Assembly: GCA_949878885.1 (NCBI GenBank) | Contig: CATLBN010000005.1 | Span: 29,514-93,513 of the forward strand | DNA: 64,000 nucleotides | From: an uncultured Clostridia bacterium | Lineage (GTDB): Bacteria; Bacillota; Clostridia; Christensenellales; Borkfalkiaceae | Direction: 5' to 3' | Part shown: one piece after another, positions 31,871 to 41,057 of the stretch | How positions within the stretch are numbered: position 1 is the first letter of the stretch | Layout of the letters: each line of letters starts with the position of its first letter | Translations under genes and position numbers: made by a program | Notes under the pieces: generated by a model | Database searches by the model: none | The model's input: the letters and a program-made list of their open reading frames with translations, nothing else | Told to the model about the DNA's origin: nothing

Positions 31871-31899
31871 TTGACAAAATGCACCCGTTAAATTATAAT
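31871..31899 (+). promoter_or_regulatory. Promoter of the phosphodiesterase gene
   Basis: Perfect -35 TTGACA (31871-31876), 17-bp spacer, perfect -10 TATAAT (31894-31899). It predicts a start near 31906 and an untranslated leader of about 120 nt containing a CCGTTT/AAACGG hairpin. Confidence 0.88.
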
Positions 31900-32027
31900 T
31901 TGTAAAGAATAAACTTGCAGCTTAATGTTTTACCGTTTAAAACGGCTTTTAACGGCATTGAGCGCGTTTTAAAAACTTTATTTTTCTATTCCTAATACAA
32001 AGTAATTTATAAAATTAAGGAGCATTT

Positions 32028-32576
32028 ATGAAACTTTTAATAGCTTCCGACATACACGGTTCCGCCGAATACTGCAAACTTTTACTTGATGCTTTTAAGC
32101 GCGAGAGTGCAGAAAAGCTTTTGCTTTTGGGAGATATTTTATATCACGGACCGAGAAATCCGCTGCCGAACGGTTATTCGCCCGCCAAGGTTGCCGAAAT
32201 GCTTAACGATATACGCGGTAAAATAGTTTGCGTACGCGGTAATTGCGACAGCGAAGTTGACCAAATGGTTTTAAACTTTCCTATACTTTCCGAATACGCG
32301 GTTTTCTGCTCAGACGGCATAAATATGTATTTATCGCACGGACACCGTCAGGTGCCGCCTATGCGCAGAGGCGACGTTTATTTAACGGGGCACACGCACG
32401 TGCCGCTGTGCGTTACCGAACAGGAAGGTTATCTGCATTTAAACCCCGGCTCGGTTTCCTTACCCAAAGAAGGAAGCGAACGCGGCTATATTCTTTACGA
32501 CGATAAGATTTTTTATTTTAAAAATTTAAACGGAGAAATTTATAAACAAACGGCTTATTGGGAAAATTTACAATAA
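32028..32576 (+). CDS. yfcE: YfcE-type metallophosphodiesterase
   Basis: A 182-residue calcineurin-like phosphoesterase. All metal motifs are present: SDIHGS at residues 8-13, GDILYHGPRNPLP, RGNCDS, SHGH and TGHTHVP. YfcE hydrolyses phosphodiester model substrates with Mn2+; its physiological substrate is unknown. AAGGAG precedes the ATG. It has its own consensus promoter and terminator, so it is a single-gene unit. Confidence 0.92.
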   Translation: MKLLIASDIHGSAEYCKLLLDAFKRESAEKLLLLGDILYHGPRNPLPNGYSPAKVAEMLNDIRGKIVCVRGNCDSEVDQMVLNFPILSEYAVFCSDGINMYLSHGHRQVPPMRRGDVYLTGHTHVPLCVTEQEGYLHLNPGSVSLPKEGSERGYILYDDKIFYFKNLNGEIYKQTAYWENLQ

Positions 32577-32578
32577 AA

Positions 32579-32604
32579 AAGCTCCGCGCTTTTTCGCGGA
32601 GCTT
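32579..32604 (+). terminator. Terminator of yfcE
   Basis: A perfect 10-bp stem (32579-32588 with 32595-32604), A-run before and TTTTAGTTTT after. It can also act for the small minus-strand gene. Confidence 0.88.
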
Positions 32605-32616
32605 TTAGTTTTGCAC

Positions 32617-32841
32617 TTAAACGGGCAAAATACGAAGAATGTGCTTGCTGATAATCATAAGCACGAGGTCGCAAATCCAAATAATGTTAAATCCGAAGAA
32701 AATACGGATAAGCGCCGCTACTATCTTTCCGTCTTGGAATCTGGTAATTACGCCGCAGAACCACGAGGTAATGGGAATAATCGCAAGAATCAAGCTTACA
32801 AGATAGCTGAGTCCGAAATAGTCGCCTCTTTTTGTTGCCAT
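32617..32841 (-). CDS. Small two-helix membrane protein
   Basis: Seventy-four residues with two hydrophobic helices (SLILAIIPITSWFCGVITRF and IRIFFGFNIIWICDLVLMII) joined by a charged loop. The size and hairpin topology recall Pmp3/YqaE-like proteolipids, but no signature supports that. AAGGAG lies 9 bases before the ATG, and a consensus promoter is just upstream, so it is a real gene. Probably in the cytoplasmic membrane; function unknown. Confidence 0.75.
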   Translation of the reverse strand: MATKRGDYFGLSYLVSLILAIIPITSWFCGVITRFQDGKIVAALIRIFFGFNIIWICDLVLMIISKHILRILPV

Positions 32842-32873
32842 ATAAAAAATCTCCTTAATTATTATTTAATTAT

Positions 32874-32901
32874 ATTATATCATAATATAAAAATATGTCA
32901 A
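32874..32901 (-). promoter_or_regulatory. Promoter of the small membrane protein gene
   Basis: -35 TTGACA (32901-32896), 16-bp spacer, -10 TATAAT (32879-32874) on the minus strand, right after the ribosomal operon terminator. Confidence 0.82.
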
Positions 32902-32922
32902 CAATTCCACAAAAAATGTCAA

Positions 32923-32950
32923 AAAATCGGCGCAATAATGCGCCGATTTT
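32923..32950 (-). terminator. Terminator of the S10-spc-alpha supercluster
   Basis: A perfect 12-bp stem (32923-32934 with 32939-32950), 4-base loop and a T6 run on the minus strand, 55 bases after rplQ. Confidence 0.92.
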
Positions 32951-33004
32951 ATTTTTATTAAATTATTATATTTACCTGCATATAACGCGCAGTTTACACG
33001 GTTT

Positions 33005-33511
33005 TTAAACAAGTTCTATAATAGCTTCTTCCGCTGCGTCGCCGCGGCGCTCTCCCAAAAGATAAATTCTGGTATATCCGCCGCCCTGTCCGAGTTCCTC
33101 TTTACGCTGCGCATACTTGGGCGCTATTTCGTTAAAAAGTTTTTCCATAAGCGGATGCTGAATATCTGCTGTTCTCGCTCTGAAATCGGCCTTCTTTTCG
33201 CTAAACGGCTTTACTTCCTGCAAATCGCGCAGTTTACCTATAAGTTCACGGCGAACCGCAAGCTTTTTAGGGCTGTCCTTTACGCTTTTCACGGTTATTT
33301 CTTTACCCTTAGCGTCGGTTTTCTTAACTTCGAACTCAACGTTATCGTCGTAAACCTTAATTGCTTTGGTTATAATTTTTTCAACATAAGGCTTAAGTTC
33401 CTTTGCCTTTGCCTTGGTAGTGGTAATTTTGCCGTACCACAAAAGCTCGGAAGCCTGATTTCTTAAAAGCGCTTTTCTCTGCTGCGCCGTTCTTCCCAAT
33501 TTACCGGGCAT
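33005..33511 (-). CDS. rplQ: 50S ribosomal protein L17
   Basis: One hundred sixty-eight residues, against about 115-130 for usual bacterial L17. The conserved parts are MPGKLGRTAQQRKALLRNQA, ITTTKAKAKELKPYVEKII and the C-terminal GGYTRIYLLGERRGDAAEEA. The additional length sits in two inserts, near residues 55-80 (charged) and near 98-125. It is the last gene of the cluster and starts 3 bases after rpoA. Confidence 0.94.
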   Translation of the reverse strand: MPGKLGRTAQQRKALLRNQASELLWYGKITTTKAKAKELKPYVEKIITKAIKVYDDNVEFEVKKTDAKGKEITVKSVKDSPKKLAVRRELIGKLRDLQEVKPFSEKKADFRARTADIQHPLMEKLFNEIAPKYAQRKEELGQGGGYTRIYLLGERRGDAAEEAIIELV

Positions 33512-33514
33512 ATG

Positions 33515-34468
33515 TTAGTCCTCCTTGTTTGAAAGTGAAAGTCCGTAAGATTGAAGTTTTAAAATTACTTCGTCCAAAGACTTTCTGCCTAAGTTGCGCA
33601 CTTTCAGCATTTCGTCTTCCGTCTTTCTCGTAAGGTCTTCCACTGTGTGTATGTTTGCGCGTTTAAGGCAGTTATAGGAACGAACCGAAAGATCCATATC
33701 CTCAATTGCCATAGCAAGTATTTTAGCTTGTTTATCGTCCTCGCTTTTAACGAGAATATCCATATCTTTAATAGATTCGGACAAATCTACGAAAAGCGAA
33801 ATGTGGTCCTGCATAATTTTCGCCGCCAAAGAAACGATTTCTTTTGCCGAAAACGCGCCGTTTGTCCACACTTCAAGCGTAAGTTTGTCAAAGTCAGTTT
33901 TCTGTCCCACGCGCGTATTTTCAACGGCATAGTTAACCTTTTTAACGGGCGTATAGATGCTGTCTATGGGAATGTAATCCAAAAGTTCGGTGCGGGTATG
34001 GTCTGCGCCCTTATAGCCCCTGCCTCTGCCGATGGTTATTTCCATATCTATTTTTCCGCCTGCGTCTACGTAGCAGATGTGCTGGTCGCCGTTAATAATT
34101 TCTATTTCGGCGTCGTCGCTTATATCCGATGCTTTTACTTCGCAAGGACCTTCCTTATAAAGATGAACTACTTTAACGTAATCTTTATCGGTAACCGCGG
34201 TTTTGATTGCAAGCGTTTTTAAATTGAGGATTATTTCCGCAACGTCTTCTTTAACGCCGGCAACAGCCGAAAATTCGTGTTTTACGCTTCCGTCTAAAAA
34301 TCTTATACCCTGCGCGGCTGCTCCGGGAAGCGCCGAAAGCAGTATTCTTCTAAGGCAGTTGCCTATCGTAAGACCGAAACCCTTTTCAAGAGGTTCAACT
34401 ACAACCTTTGCATAAGCGCGGTCTTCGTTTTCTTCCACCTCTATTTTGGGCATATCCATTTCGATCAT
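33515..34468 (-). CDS. rpoA: RNA polymerase alpha subunit
   Basis: A 317-residue protein with an N-terminal assembly domain (EPLEKGFGLTIGNCLRRILL at about residues 26-45), a linker near 230-245, and a C-terminal domain with DLSVRSYNCLKRANI and VRNLGRKSLDEV, which contacts UP elements and activators. AGGAGG lies 7 bases before the ATG. Position between rpsD and rplQ is standard. Confidence 0.97.
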   Translation of the reverse strand: MIEMDMPKIEVEENEDRAYAKVVVEPLEKGFGLTIGNCLRRILLSALPGAAAQGIRFLDGSVKHEFSAVAGVKEDVAEIILNLKTLAIKTAVTDKDYVKVVHLYKEGPCEVKASDISDDAEIEIINGDQHICYVDAGGKIDMEITIGRGRGYKGADHTRTELLDYIPIDSIYTPVKKVNYAVENTRVGQKTDFDKLTLEVWTNGAFSAKEIVSLAAKIMQDHISLFVDLSESIKDMDILVKSEDDKQAKILAMAIEDMDLSVRSYNCLKRANIHTVEDLTRKTEDEMLKVRNLGRKSLDEVILKLQSYGLSLSNKED

Positions 34469-34492
34469 AAAACTTCCTCCTTTTTATTCTCG

Positions 34493-35113
34493 TTACTTGG
34501 AGTACAGCTCGACAATCATATGCTCTGCAATCTGACTGTCAATATCTTCTCTTTCGGGGTTCGAAAGTACCTTCCCCTGCAATTTTTCGGGTTCGAATTC
34601 AAGCCACTTGGGAGTGTTAACTTTGCTTGCTTTAACAGCCTCGAAATATTTATTGGAAGTTTTGCTCTCTTTTACGGTGATTATATCGCCCGCTTTAACT
34701 ATATAGGAGGGTATGTTTACCTTTTTGCCGTTCACAAGGAAATGACCGTGATTAACCAACTGTCTTGCCTGTGCTCTGCTTCCGCCGACGCCCATACGGA
34801 AAATTACGTTGTCAAGTCTGCGTTCCAATAAGGAAAGCATATTTTCACCCGTAATGCCCTTCATTCTGTCGGCTTTTTCGTAATAAGCGCGGAACTGTCC
34901 TTCCTGTACGCCGTAAATTCTCTTAACCTTTTGCTTTTCTCTGAGCTGCTTGCCGTATTCGGAAACTTTCTTTCTGGAAAGTCCGTGCGCTCCGGGAGGC
35001 GTAGGTCTTTTTTCAAACGGACACTTTCCGTTATAACATTTTTCGCCCTTTAAGAACAACTTTCCGCCTTCTCTCCTGCACAGGCGGCATTTTGCTTCTC
35101 TGTAAGTTGCCAT
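34493..35113 (-). CDS. rpsD: 30S ribosomal protein S4, zinc-binding form
   Basis: A 206-residue primary 16S rRNA binder. The N-terminus has a Cys motif ([18 protein letters not shown], then a fourth Cys in KCPF), as in Cys-containing S4. The S4 RNA-binding domain [20 protein letters not shown] follows. In this cluster it lies between rpsK and rpoA, the Clostridia arrangement. No separate S4 leader is evident because the upstream gap is only 16 bases. Confidence 0.97.
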   Translation of the reverse strand: MATYREAKCRLCRREGGKLFLKGEKCYNGKCPFEKRPTPPGAHGLSRKKVSEYGKQLREKQKVKRIYGVQEGQFRAYYEKADRMKGITGENMLSLLERRLDNVIFRMGVGGSRAQARQLVNHGHFLVNGKKVNIPSYIVKAGDIITVKESKTSNKYFEAVKASKVNTPKWLEFEPEKLQGKVLSNPEREDIDSQIAEHMIVELYSK

Positions 35114-35129
35114 AAACCTTTATACCTCC

Positions 35130-35531
35130 TTATACTCTGCGGCGCTTAGGCGGCCTGCATCCGTTGTGTGGAATGGGTGAAACGTCGGAAATCAAAGTAA
35201 TTTCCACGTCGCACGCGCCTATTGCGCGGATTGCCGATTCTCTGCCCGCGCCGGGACCTTTAACGTAAACTTCTACCGAACGGAGTCCGTGTTCCTTTGC
35301 TGCTCTGACTGCTGTTTCGGTTGCCTGCTGAGCGGCAAACGGCGTGCCCTTTCTGGAACCTTTAAAACCCAAACTGCCCGCGGACGACCAGCTAATAGCG
35401 TTGCCCTGCGCGTCGGTTACTGTTACGAGCGTATTGTTGAAGGAGGACTGAATGTGTACCTGACCTCTGTCAACCTTTTTAAGCTCTCTGCGTTTTCTTG
35501 TAACGGTTTGCTTTTTCTGTTGCTGTGCCAT
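35130..35531 (-). CDS. rpsK: 30S ribosomal protein S11
   Basis: A 133-residue platform protein. Marks: [40 protein letters not shown] and the C-terminal [18 protein letters not shown]. It helps shape the mRNA exit channel with S7 and S18. GGAGG precedes the ATG. Tightly packed between rpsM and rpsD. Confidence 0.98.
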   Translation of the reverse strand: MAQQQKKQTVTRKRRELKKVDRGQVHIQSSFNNTLVTVTDAQGNAISWSSAGSLGFKGSRKGTPFAAQQATETAVRAAKEHGLRSVEVYVKGPGAGRESAIRAIGACDVEITLISDVSPIPHNGCRPPKRRRV

Positions 35532-35542
35532 ATACTACCTCC

Positions 35543-35917
35543 TTACTTAGCGCCCTTCTTCTTTGCCACCGTGCGGCGGGGACCCTTGCGGGTTCTTGCA
35601 TTCGTCTTAGTAGACTGTCCGCGTACGGGCAAACCTTTTCTATGACGGATTCCGCGATAGCTGCCTATTTCCATAAGCCGTTTGATGTTAAGCGAAACTT
35701 CGGTTCTGAGTTCGCCTTCCACCCTTATATTGTGGTCTATATATTCTCTTAATTTGGATACGGTATTCTCGTCCAAATCCTTAACTCTCGTGTTGGGGTC
35801 AACGCCCGTTTCGGCAAGGATTTTCTGCGAAGTTTTAAGACCGATACCGTAGATATAAGTGAGTCCTATTTCAACTCTTTTTTCTCTGGGTAAATCTACA
35901 CCGGCAATACGTGCCAT
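35543..35917 (-). CDS. rpsM: 30S ribosomal protein S13
   Basis: A 124-residue head protein that touches the P-site tRNA and bridges to the 50S subunit. [20 protein letters not shown] starts it, and [15 protein letters not shown] with the basic tail [18 protein letters not shown] ends it. It follows infA after an unusually long 162-base gap in which I see no gene. Confidence 0.98.
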   Translation of the reverse strand: MARIAGVDLPREKRVEIGLTYIYGIGLKTSQKILAETGVDPNTRVKDLDENTVSKLREYIDHNIRVEGELRTEVSLNIKRLMEIGSYRGIRHRKGLPVRGQSTKTNARTRKGPRRTVAKKKGAK

Positions 35918-36079
35918 TTTGATTTAATTCCTCCGTTAAAATTTTTATGTGTTTTAAATGTATATAAGCCGTATTGAATTTTGCGCCTAAAATTCGGAAT
36001 GTAGCGAAAAATCCAAACGGAATCGTTTTTGAATATAATAAACTTAACCGCGCGTCGTAACCGCGCACGAAAAAAATTT

Positions 36080-36301
36080 TCAGTTTTTGCTGCGCCAGGT
36101 AATTCTGCCCTTGGTCAAATCGTACGGACTTATTTCAAGCTTAACGTTGTCGCCTTCTATAATTCTTATATAGTTAAGTCGCAACTTACCGGAAATATAA
36201 GCGTTTATAACGTGTCCGTTTTGAAGTTTAACTTTAAAATTTGCGTTGGGCAGGCACTCTATAACCTTGCCTTCGGTTTCGATAACGTCGTCCTTTGACA
36301 T
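36080..36301 (-). CDS. infA: Translation initiation factor IF-1
   Basis: A 73-residue OB-fold protein that occupies the ribosomal A site during initiation: [19 protein letters not shown], then [13 protein letters not shown] and [10 protein letters not shown]. Complete and of normal length. GAGAGAGG lies before the ATG. It lies downstream of rpmJ here, whereas the common order is infA then rpmJ. Confidence 0.97.
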   Translation of the reverse strand: MSKDDVIETEGKVIECLPNANFKVKLQNGHVINAYISGKLRLNYIRIIEGDNVKLEISPYDLTKGRITWRSKN

Positions 36302-36469
36302 AAATTCCTCTCTCTCGAATTTTCCGCCGCCTTGCGTTTAAAACACTTTGGATCGCGCGACCCGAAAATATACCGTGTAAATCGTATTTTAAAAGCGCAT
36401 TAAATACGCGCGCAAACAAAAATTACGCGTTAAACACATTTAAACCGCAGTACGGCACTCGGCGCTAAT

Positions 36470-36586
36470 TCAGCCTTGACGCTGCTTGTGGTTTTTATTT
36501 TTACTGCAAATTACCATAACTTTGCCGTTTCTTTTAATAACCTTGCACTTATCGCACATAGGTTTTACGGAAGGTCTAACTTTCAT
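36470..36586 (-). CDS. rpmJ: 50S ribosomal protein L36, zinc-binding form
   Basis: Thirty-eight residues, ATG 36586 to TGA 36470, with AAAGGAG upstream. It begins [14 protein letters not shown]. The zinc ligands Cys11, Cys14, Cys27 and His33 are all present, so this is the Cys-containing type. The final residues HKQRQG are standard. It lies after the KOW gene and 168 bases before infA. Confidence 0.97.
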   Translation of the reverse strand: MKVRPSVKPMCDKCKVIKRNGKVMVICSKNKNHKQRQG

Positions 36587-36612
36587 AATAGTCTCCTTTA
36601 AGGTATCTCGGT

Positions 36613-36909
36613 TTATTTTTCACCCTCTGAGGGTTTGGGATAATTGTAATTTTTCAACGCCGAATAAATTTCGCTGTCGAAAACCTGTTTGCCTTCTGAA
36701 AGCTTAAAAGCAATGCTTTCTGCCTTTTCCGGCAAAAGTTTTAAGTGTTTCAAATTTTTAACCTTGGGCGAGGCAAGTTTTTTAAAGTTGCCGTCTACGA
36801 CAGCCGCTTTTCCGCTATCAAGCACGGCGGAAATAATATAAAATCTTCCCTTGTCTCTGCCTTGAAGGCTTTCGCAAATGCCGCCCACGGCAGGCGTTTT
36901 AACTTTCAT
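36613..36909 (-). CDS. KOW-domain RNA-binding protein
   Basis: Ninety-eight residues starting at ATG 36909 with GGAG just upstream (short spacing). The segment [25 protein letters not shown] is a KOW/L14e-like fold, as found in a small protein between map and infA in many Clostridia. It may be a ribosome-associated protein. The remainder is Lys-rich. Exact role unknown. Confidence 0.8.
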   Translation of the reverse strand: MKVKTPAVGGICESLQGRDKGRFYIISAVLDSGKAAVVDGNFKKLASPKVKNLKHLKLLPEKAESIAFKLSEGKQVFDSEIYSALKNYNYPKPSEGEK

Positions 36910-36932
36910 AATACTCCGATTTTCAAACAAAG

Positions 36933-37679
36933 TTACAACGTAAGTATTTCAACGCCGTCCTCGCAGATGAGCACGGTATTTTCGTAATGCGCCGCCGGTT
37001 TTCCGTCTGCAGTGGTAACCGTCCAACCGTCTTCGCGGTTAAAGTTAACTTTGTACGTTCCCATAGTTATCATAGGTTCTATACAAATCGTCATACCGGC
37101 TTTCAATCTAAGTCCGGTGCCTTTTTTGCCGTAATTGGGAACCGACGGGTCTTCGTGCATTTCTCTGCCTATACCGTGTCCCGTAAGCGCCCTTACCACG
37201 CCGTATCCGTTTGCTTCCGCGTGAGTCTGAACTTTATAGCCTATATCGAACAGCGGCGTTCCCTGCCGCAAATCTTCAACGGCTTTAAAAAAACATTCTT
37301 CGGCAACTTTTACAAGTTTGCGCTTCTCGTCCGAAACGTTTCCTATTAAATAGGTTCTTGCGGCGTCGCCGTGAAATCCGTTTTTTTCCGCCGTTATGTC
37401 TACGCTGACTATATCTCCGTCAACTATAATTCTGTCGCCGGGAATACCGTGCACAACAACTTCGTTAACAGACACGCACGAACTTGCGGGATAGCCTTCG
37501 TAACCGAGTTCCGACGGATAAGCTCCACAGGATACGATATATTTATATACCAACTCGTCCACTTCTTTGGTTGTCATTCCCGCGCGGATATTTTTGCCAA
37601 CAAAATCAAGCGTTTCCTTAACTATGCGGCAGCTTTCGCGCATATATTCTATTTCGCGCTGACCTTTTATCGTAATCAT
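36933..37679 (-). CDS. map: Methionine aminopeptidase type I
   Basis: A 248-residue pita-bread metalloenzyme that removes the initiator Met. Metal ligands are recognisable in VDITAEKNGFHGDAART (two Asp), GHGIGREMHEDPSVPN (His) and IEPMITMG (Glu), plus a Glu near the C-terminus in HYENTVLI. It overlaps the adk stop by 4 bases. Confidence 0.97.
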   Translation of the reverse strand: MITIKGQREIEYMRESCRIVKETLDFVGKNIRAGMTTKEVDELVYKYIVSCGAYPSELGYEGYPASSCVSVNEVVVHGIPGDRIIVDGDIVSVDITAEKNGFHGDAARTYLIGNVSDEKRKLVKVAEECFFKAVEDLRQGTPLFDIGYKVQTHAEANGYGVVRALTGHGIGREMHEDPSVPNYGKKGTGLRLKAGMTICIEPMITMGTYKVNFNREDGWTVTTADGKPAAHYENTVLICEDGVEILTL

Positions 37680-38299
37680 TTATCGAGAATTTCGCAAATT
37701 TTGGCAAACACTTCGTCGGGACTGTCGTTTCCGCAGTTTACCGTTTTAAGTTTGCCCTGCGCCCCGTAATAGTCGATTAGCGGCGCCGTTTGAGTATTGT
37801 AAGTTTCCAAACGCGACTTAACAGTTTCGGGATTGTCGTCGGCGCGCTGATACAGTTCGCCTCCGCACTTTTTGCAAACGGTTGCGCCGTTTAATGTAGA
37901 AACGTGATAACTTTCGCCGCAAGCGCATACGCGTCTGCCGCAGATTCTGTCCATAAGCAGTTTTTCGTCAACCGCAATATTTAAACACAAATCTACTTTT
38001 GCAAACTTATCCAATTCTTCGGCTTGAAAAACGTTGCGGGGGAACCCGTCCAACATATAACCGCAGTTTGCGTCGTCCCAGGTAAGTCTGTCTTTGACTA
38101 TATCGCAGGTAACCTCGTCGGGTACCAACTTGCCCGCGTCTATGTAAGACTTGGCAAGCTTTCCTATTTCCGTGCCGCCTTTGATGTTAGCGCGGAAAAT
38201 ATCGCCCGTGGATATATGCAACAGTTTGTATTTTTCTTGAATTCTGCTTGCCTGAGTGCCTTTGCCGGCGCCGGGCGCGCCCAATAAAACAACGTTCAT
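37676..38299 (-). CDS. adk: Adenylate kinase, zinc-lid form
   Basis: A 207-residue enzyme that interconverts ATP, AMP and ADP. The P-loop GAPGAGKGTQ is at residues 7-16, and GFPRNVFQAEEL marks the nucleotide pocket. The LID domain carries CGRRVCACGESYHV and VCKKCGGEL; two CxC/CxxC pairs there point to a structural zinc. Coupled to map. Confidence 0.97.
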   Translation of the reverse strand: MNVVLLGAPGAGKGTQASRIQEKYKLLHISTGDIFRANIKGGTEIGKLAKSYIDAGKLVPDEVTCDIVKDRLTWDDANCGYMLDGFPRNVFQAEELDKFAKVDLCLNIAVDEKLLMDRICGRRVCACGESYHVSTLNGATVCKKCGGELYQRADDNPETVKSRLETYNTQTAPLIDYYGAQGKLKTVNCGNDSPDEVFAKICEILDK

Positions 38300-38312
38300 A
38301 TTAAACCCTTAA

Positions 38313-39671
38313 TTATTTTAAAAAGCCCTTATAATTTTTCATCATAAGCTGCGATTCAAGCTGTTTGTCCAGCTCCAAAGCAACCGAAACGACAATCAAT
38401 ATACCCGTTGTGGAGAATACCGAAAGCAACGAAGTATCGCTTATAACGTTTAACGACGTAAGCACCATTGAAAGTATCGAAGGAATGAACGCAACCAACG
38501 AAAGATATATAGCTCCGAAAAGCGTAATTTTGTTGGAAATTTTCTTTAAATATTCAGCGGTAGGCTTACCGGGACGAATACCCTGAATAAAACCGCCGTT
38601 CTGCTGAATTGTTTTGGAAATATCTTCGGGATTGAACTGCATCGACGAATAGAAAAATGCGAATGCAAATATAAGAAGACACAGCGCAACCATATAAATA
38701 AGCTGACCGTACCAAGCCGTAGACGAACCGGAGAACCACTGGGTTATTCCGGCTTCCGCGCTACTGCCCGGCCAGAAAAGGCTTATTATCATCTGAGGGA
38801 AGGATATTATGGCAAATGCGAATATAAGCGGCATAACTCCGGAGCCCGCAATTCTCATAGGAATAACGGAAGACTGTCCGCCGTACATCTTTCTGCCCTT
38901 AACCTGCTTTGCGTATTGAACGGGTATGCGCCTTTCCGACAGGTCAACCGTTACTATTGCAACAAATTCCACAACCGTAAGAATCACAAAGCCCAAAACT
39001 TCCCATAAAACTGAAGGGTCGCCCGTGAACGCCGTTTTGAATTTGGCAACGATTGTAAGACCCGCGGTAGAAAGAATACCTATAAAGATAATAAGCGAAA
39101 TGCCGTTTGAAATGCCGTATTCGGTAATTCTTTCGCCTATCCACATAACGAGCATAGAGCCTGCCGTGTACACAACCGTTAAGAAAATGCCCGCAATAAC
39201 CTTTGCCGCAGTATCGCTGATACCGCCTTCAACGGCGCCGAACATTTCAAGACGGAGCGCGTCGCCCTGAATACCGAAGTTTACAATAATACCCACTGCC
39301 TGCGCTATAGCAAGCGCTATGGTAACATAACGGGTAATCTGCGCAATTTTCTTTCTTCCGTCTTCTCCTTGTTTGGAAAGCCTTTCCAAAGCGGGAATAC
39401 CTACGGTTAAAAGCTGAATAATAATGGACGCGTTAATATACGGGCTTATACCCAAAGCAAACAGCGTTGCATTTTGCAGCGAACCGCCGGTTATAGACGA
39501 GAGTATTCCCAAAAAGTCGTTGCCGGTTATTTCCTTACTGAAAATTTCGGTGGAAATGCCCGGTACGGGGATATAACAGCCCAGTCTGAATACGAGAAGA
39601 AGCAACAGTGTAATCCATATTTTCTTACGTATTTCCTTGACTTTAAAACAATTTTTTATTGTTTCGAACAT
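38313..39671 (-). CDS. secY: Protein translocase subunit SecY
   Basis: A 452-residue channel protein with ten membrane segments. FRLGCYIPVPGI, IVMATRI-like GISNGISLIIFIGI and VQYAKQVKGRKMYGGQSS are typical. With SecE (59291-59524) it forms the protein-conducting pore. The 197-base gap on its upstream side (39672-39868) holds two hairpins (AACGGA/TCCGTT near 39724-39750 and ATCCGC/GCGGAT near 39690-39710) and no gene. Confidence 0.98.
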   Translation of the reverse strand: MFETIKNCFKVKEIRKKIWITLLLLLVFRLGCYIPVPGISTEIFSKEITGNDFLGILSSITGGSLQNATLFALGISPYINASIIIQLLTVGIPALERLSKQGEDGRKKIAQITRYVTIALAIAQAVGIIVNFGIQGDALRLEMFGAVEGGISDTAAKVIAGIFLTVVYTAGSMLVMWIGERITEYGISNGISLIIFIGILSTAGLTIVAKFKTAFTGDPSVLWEVLGFVILTVVEFVAIVTVDLSERRIPVQYAKQVKGRKMYGGQSSVIPMRIAGSGVMPLIFAFAIISFPQMIISLFWPGSSAEAGITQWFSGSSTAWYGQLIYMVALCLLIFAFAFFYSSMQFNPEDISKTIQQNGGFIQGIRPGKPTAEYLKKISNKITLFGAIYLSLVAFIPSILSMVLTSLNVISDTSLLSVFSTTGILIVVSVALELDKQLESQLMMKNYKGFLK

Positions 39672-39868
39672 AAAATAATCTCCTCACAAACATCCGCCGA
39701 AAAAGCGGATATCGCGTGAATTAAACGGATAGAAGCAAGCGCTTTCCGTTAAAACCTAAGAAAAACGCAAAACGGTACGAACAAGCTTTTATAGGCTAAA
39801 CTTACTTACAGAAAGCAAACTTATAAAAAGCGATTTTCAATAACGTATTGCAAAGTTTTAATAAGGTT

Positions 39869-40315
39869 TTAAACAATTTCGCAGCTGCCGCCGGCTTTTT
39901 CTATAGCTTCTTTAGCCGAAGCCGAAAATTTAGCTGCCTTTACGGTTAAAGCTGCTTTAACTTCGCCCGTGCCCAGCACTTTTAAACCTACGGAATCTTT
40001 AACTTCCTTGGCAAGACCGTTCAATCTTACGTAACCGAAATCTACAACGGTACCTGCAGGCAGGCTTTCAAGCTGACTCAAATTTATAATTGTATAGTTT
40101 TTTGCCCACTTATTGTGAAATCCGCGCTTGGGTATTCTTCTTGCAAGCGGCATCTGACCGCCTTCGAATCCGGGACGAACTCCGCCGCCCGAACGCGCCC
40201 ACTGACCTTTATGACCTTTGCCGGAGGTTTTGCCCGTTCCGGAACCGATTCCTCTGCCAAGGCGCTTTGACTGCTTTCTTGCGCCCTCTGCGGGCGATAA
40301 AGTATCTATTCTCAT
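39869..40315 (-). CDS. rplO: 50S ribosomal protein L15
   Basis: A 148-residue protein. The Gly/Arg-rich N-terminal arm (KRLGRGIGSGTGKTSGKGHK) and GFEGGQMPLARRIPKRGF are intact; they thread into 23S rRNA. Starts 10 bases after rpmD. Order rpmD-rplO-secY is standard. Confidence 0.98.
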   Translation of the reverse strand: MRIDTLSPAEGARKQSKRLGRGIGSGTGKTSGKGHKGQWARSGGGVRPGFEGGQMPLARRIPKRGFHNKWAKNYTIINLSQLESLPAGTVVDFGYVRLNGLAKEVKDSVGLKVLGTGEVKAALTVKAAKFSASAKEAIEKAGGSCEIV

Positions 40316-40325
40316 CGTTTACTCC

Positions 40326-40499
40326 TTAAACCTTTTCAACCTTCACAAGGTGCGCAACCTTTTTAATCTGTCCTAGGTTTGCGGGGGTTTCTTCAAAAGT
40401 TTTCGACTGACGGATTTTAGAAAGTCCCAATGCGGCAATCGTAGCCTTAACCGACTTAACTTCGCCGTTGGTACTCTTTATCAACGTTACTTTAACCAT
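40326..40499 (-). CDS. rpmD: 50S ribosomal protein L30
   Basis: Fifty-seven residues, ATG 40499 to TAA 40326, behind GGAGG. It begins MVKVTLIKST and contains ALGLSKIRQSKTFEETPANL, the L30 signature region with a substitution at the usual SVI...PK positions. It sits between rpsE and rplO, the standard place. Confidence 0.95.
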   Translation of the reverse strand: MVKVTLIKSTNGEVKSVKATIAALGLSKIRQSKTFEETPANLGQIKKVAHLVKVEKV

Positions 40500-40510
40500 A
40501 TTTTGCCTCC

Positions 40511-41047
40511 TTAGCGGTTGAGCTCGTCAACGCTCTTACCGCGCGCCGCCGCAATTTCTTCCGGCGACTTCAAATCGAAAAGTCCGCAAACTGCCGCTTT
40601 TACGCAGTTGATGGGGTTTGACGTTCCGTGCGACTTTGTACGCACGTCTTTAACGCCTGCCGCTTCCATAACCGCACGAACGGGACCGCCGGCAATAACG
40701 CCGGTACCTTCGGATGCAGGCATCATAAGTACGGAACCTCTGCCGAACACGCCGAGCACGGTGTGAGGAATAGAGGTGCCTTGAAGCGCTACTTTCCTCA
40801 TATTTTTCTTAGCCTGCGCGTTGGCTTTTTCTATTGCTTCGGGAACTTCTTTCGACTTACCCATACCGTAACCTACCGAGCCCTTTCCGTCGCCTACGAC
40901 AACAAGCGCGGCAAAACGCATATTTCTGCCGCCTTTAACGGTTTTGGTTACTCTGTTTACCTGAATAAGCTTTTTAATTAAGCCGTCGTCTTCCTGCCTT
41001 CTCCTGTCGTTTGTTCTTCTTGCAGGTCTTTCTTTCTTTTCTTCCAT
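40511..41047 (-). CDS. rpsE: 30S ribosomal protein S5
   Basis: One hundred seventy-eight residues. ATG 41047 is preceded by AAGGAG; a longer reading extends back into rplR and is rejected. An arginine-rich N-terminal stretch (about 20 residues) precedes the dsRNA-binding fold ([34 protein letters not shown]). The GGRN loop is the site of spectinomycin contact in other species and is intact. Confidence 0.97.
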   Translation of the reverse strand: MEEKKERPARRTNDRRRQEDDGLIKKLIQVNRVTKTVKGGRNMRFAALVVVGDGKGSVGYGMGKSKEVPEAIEKANAQAKKNMRKVALQGTSIPHTVLGVFGRGSVLMMPASEGTGVIAGGPVRAVMEAAGVKDVRTKSHGTSNPINCVKAAVCGLFDLKSPEEIAAARGKSVDELNR

Positions 41048-41057
41048 AATACGCTCC

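Noticed and set aside
32611..32961. Plus-strand ORF of 116 codons
   Set aside because: It is antisense to a small membrane gene that has its own promoter and ribosome binding site, and it crosses a terminator.
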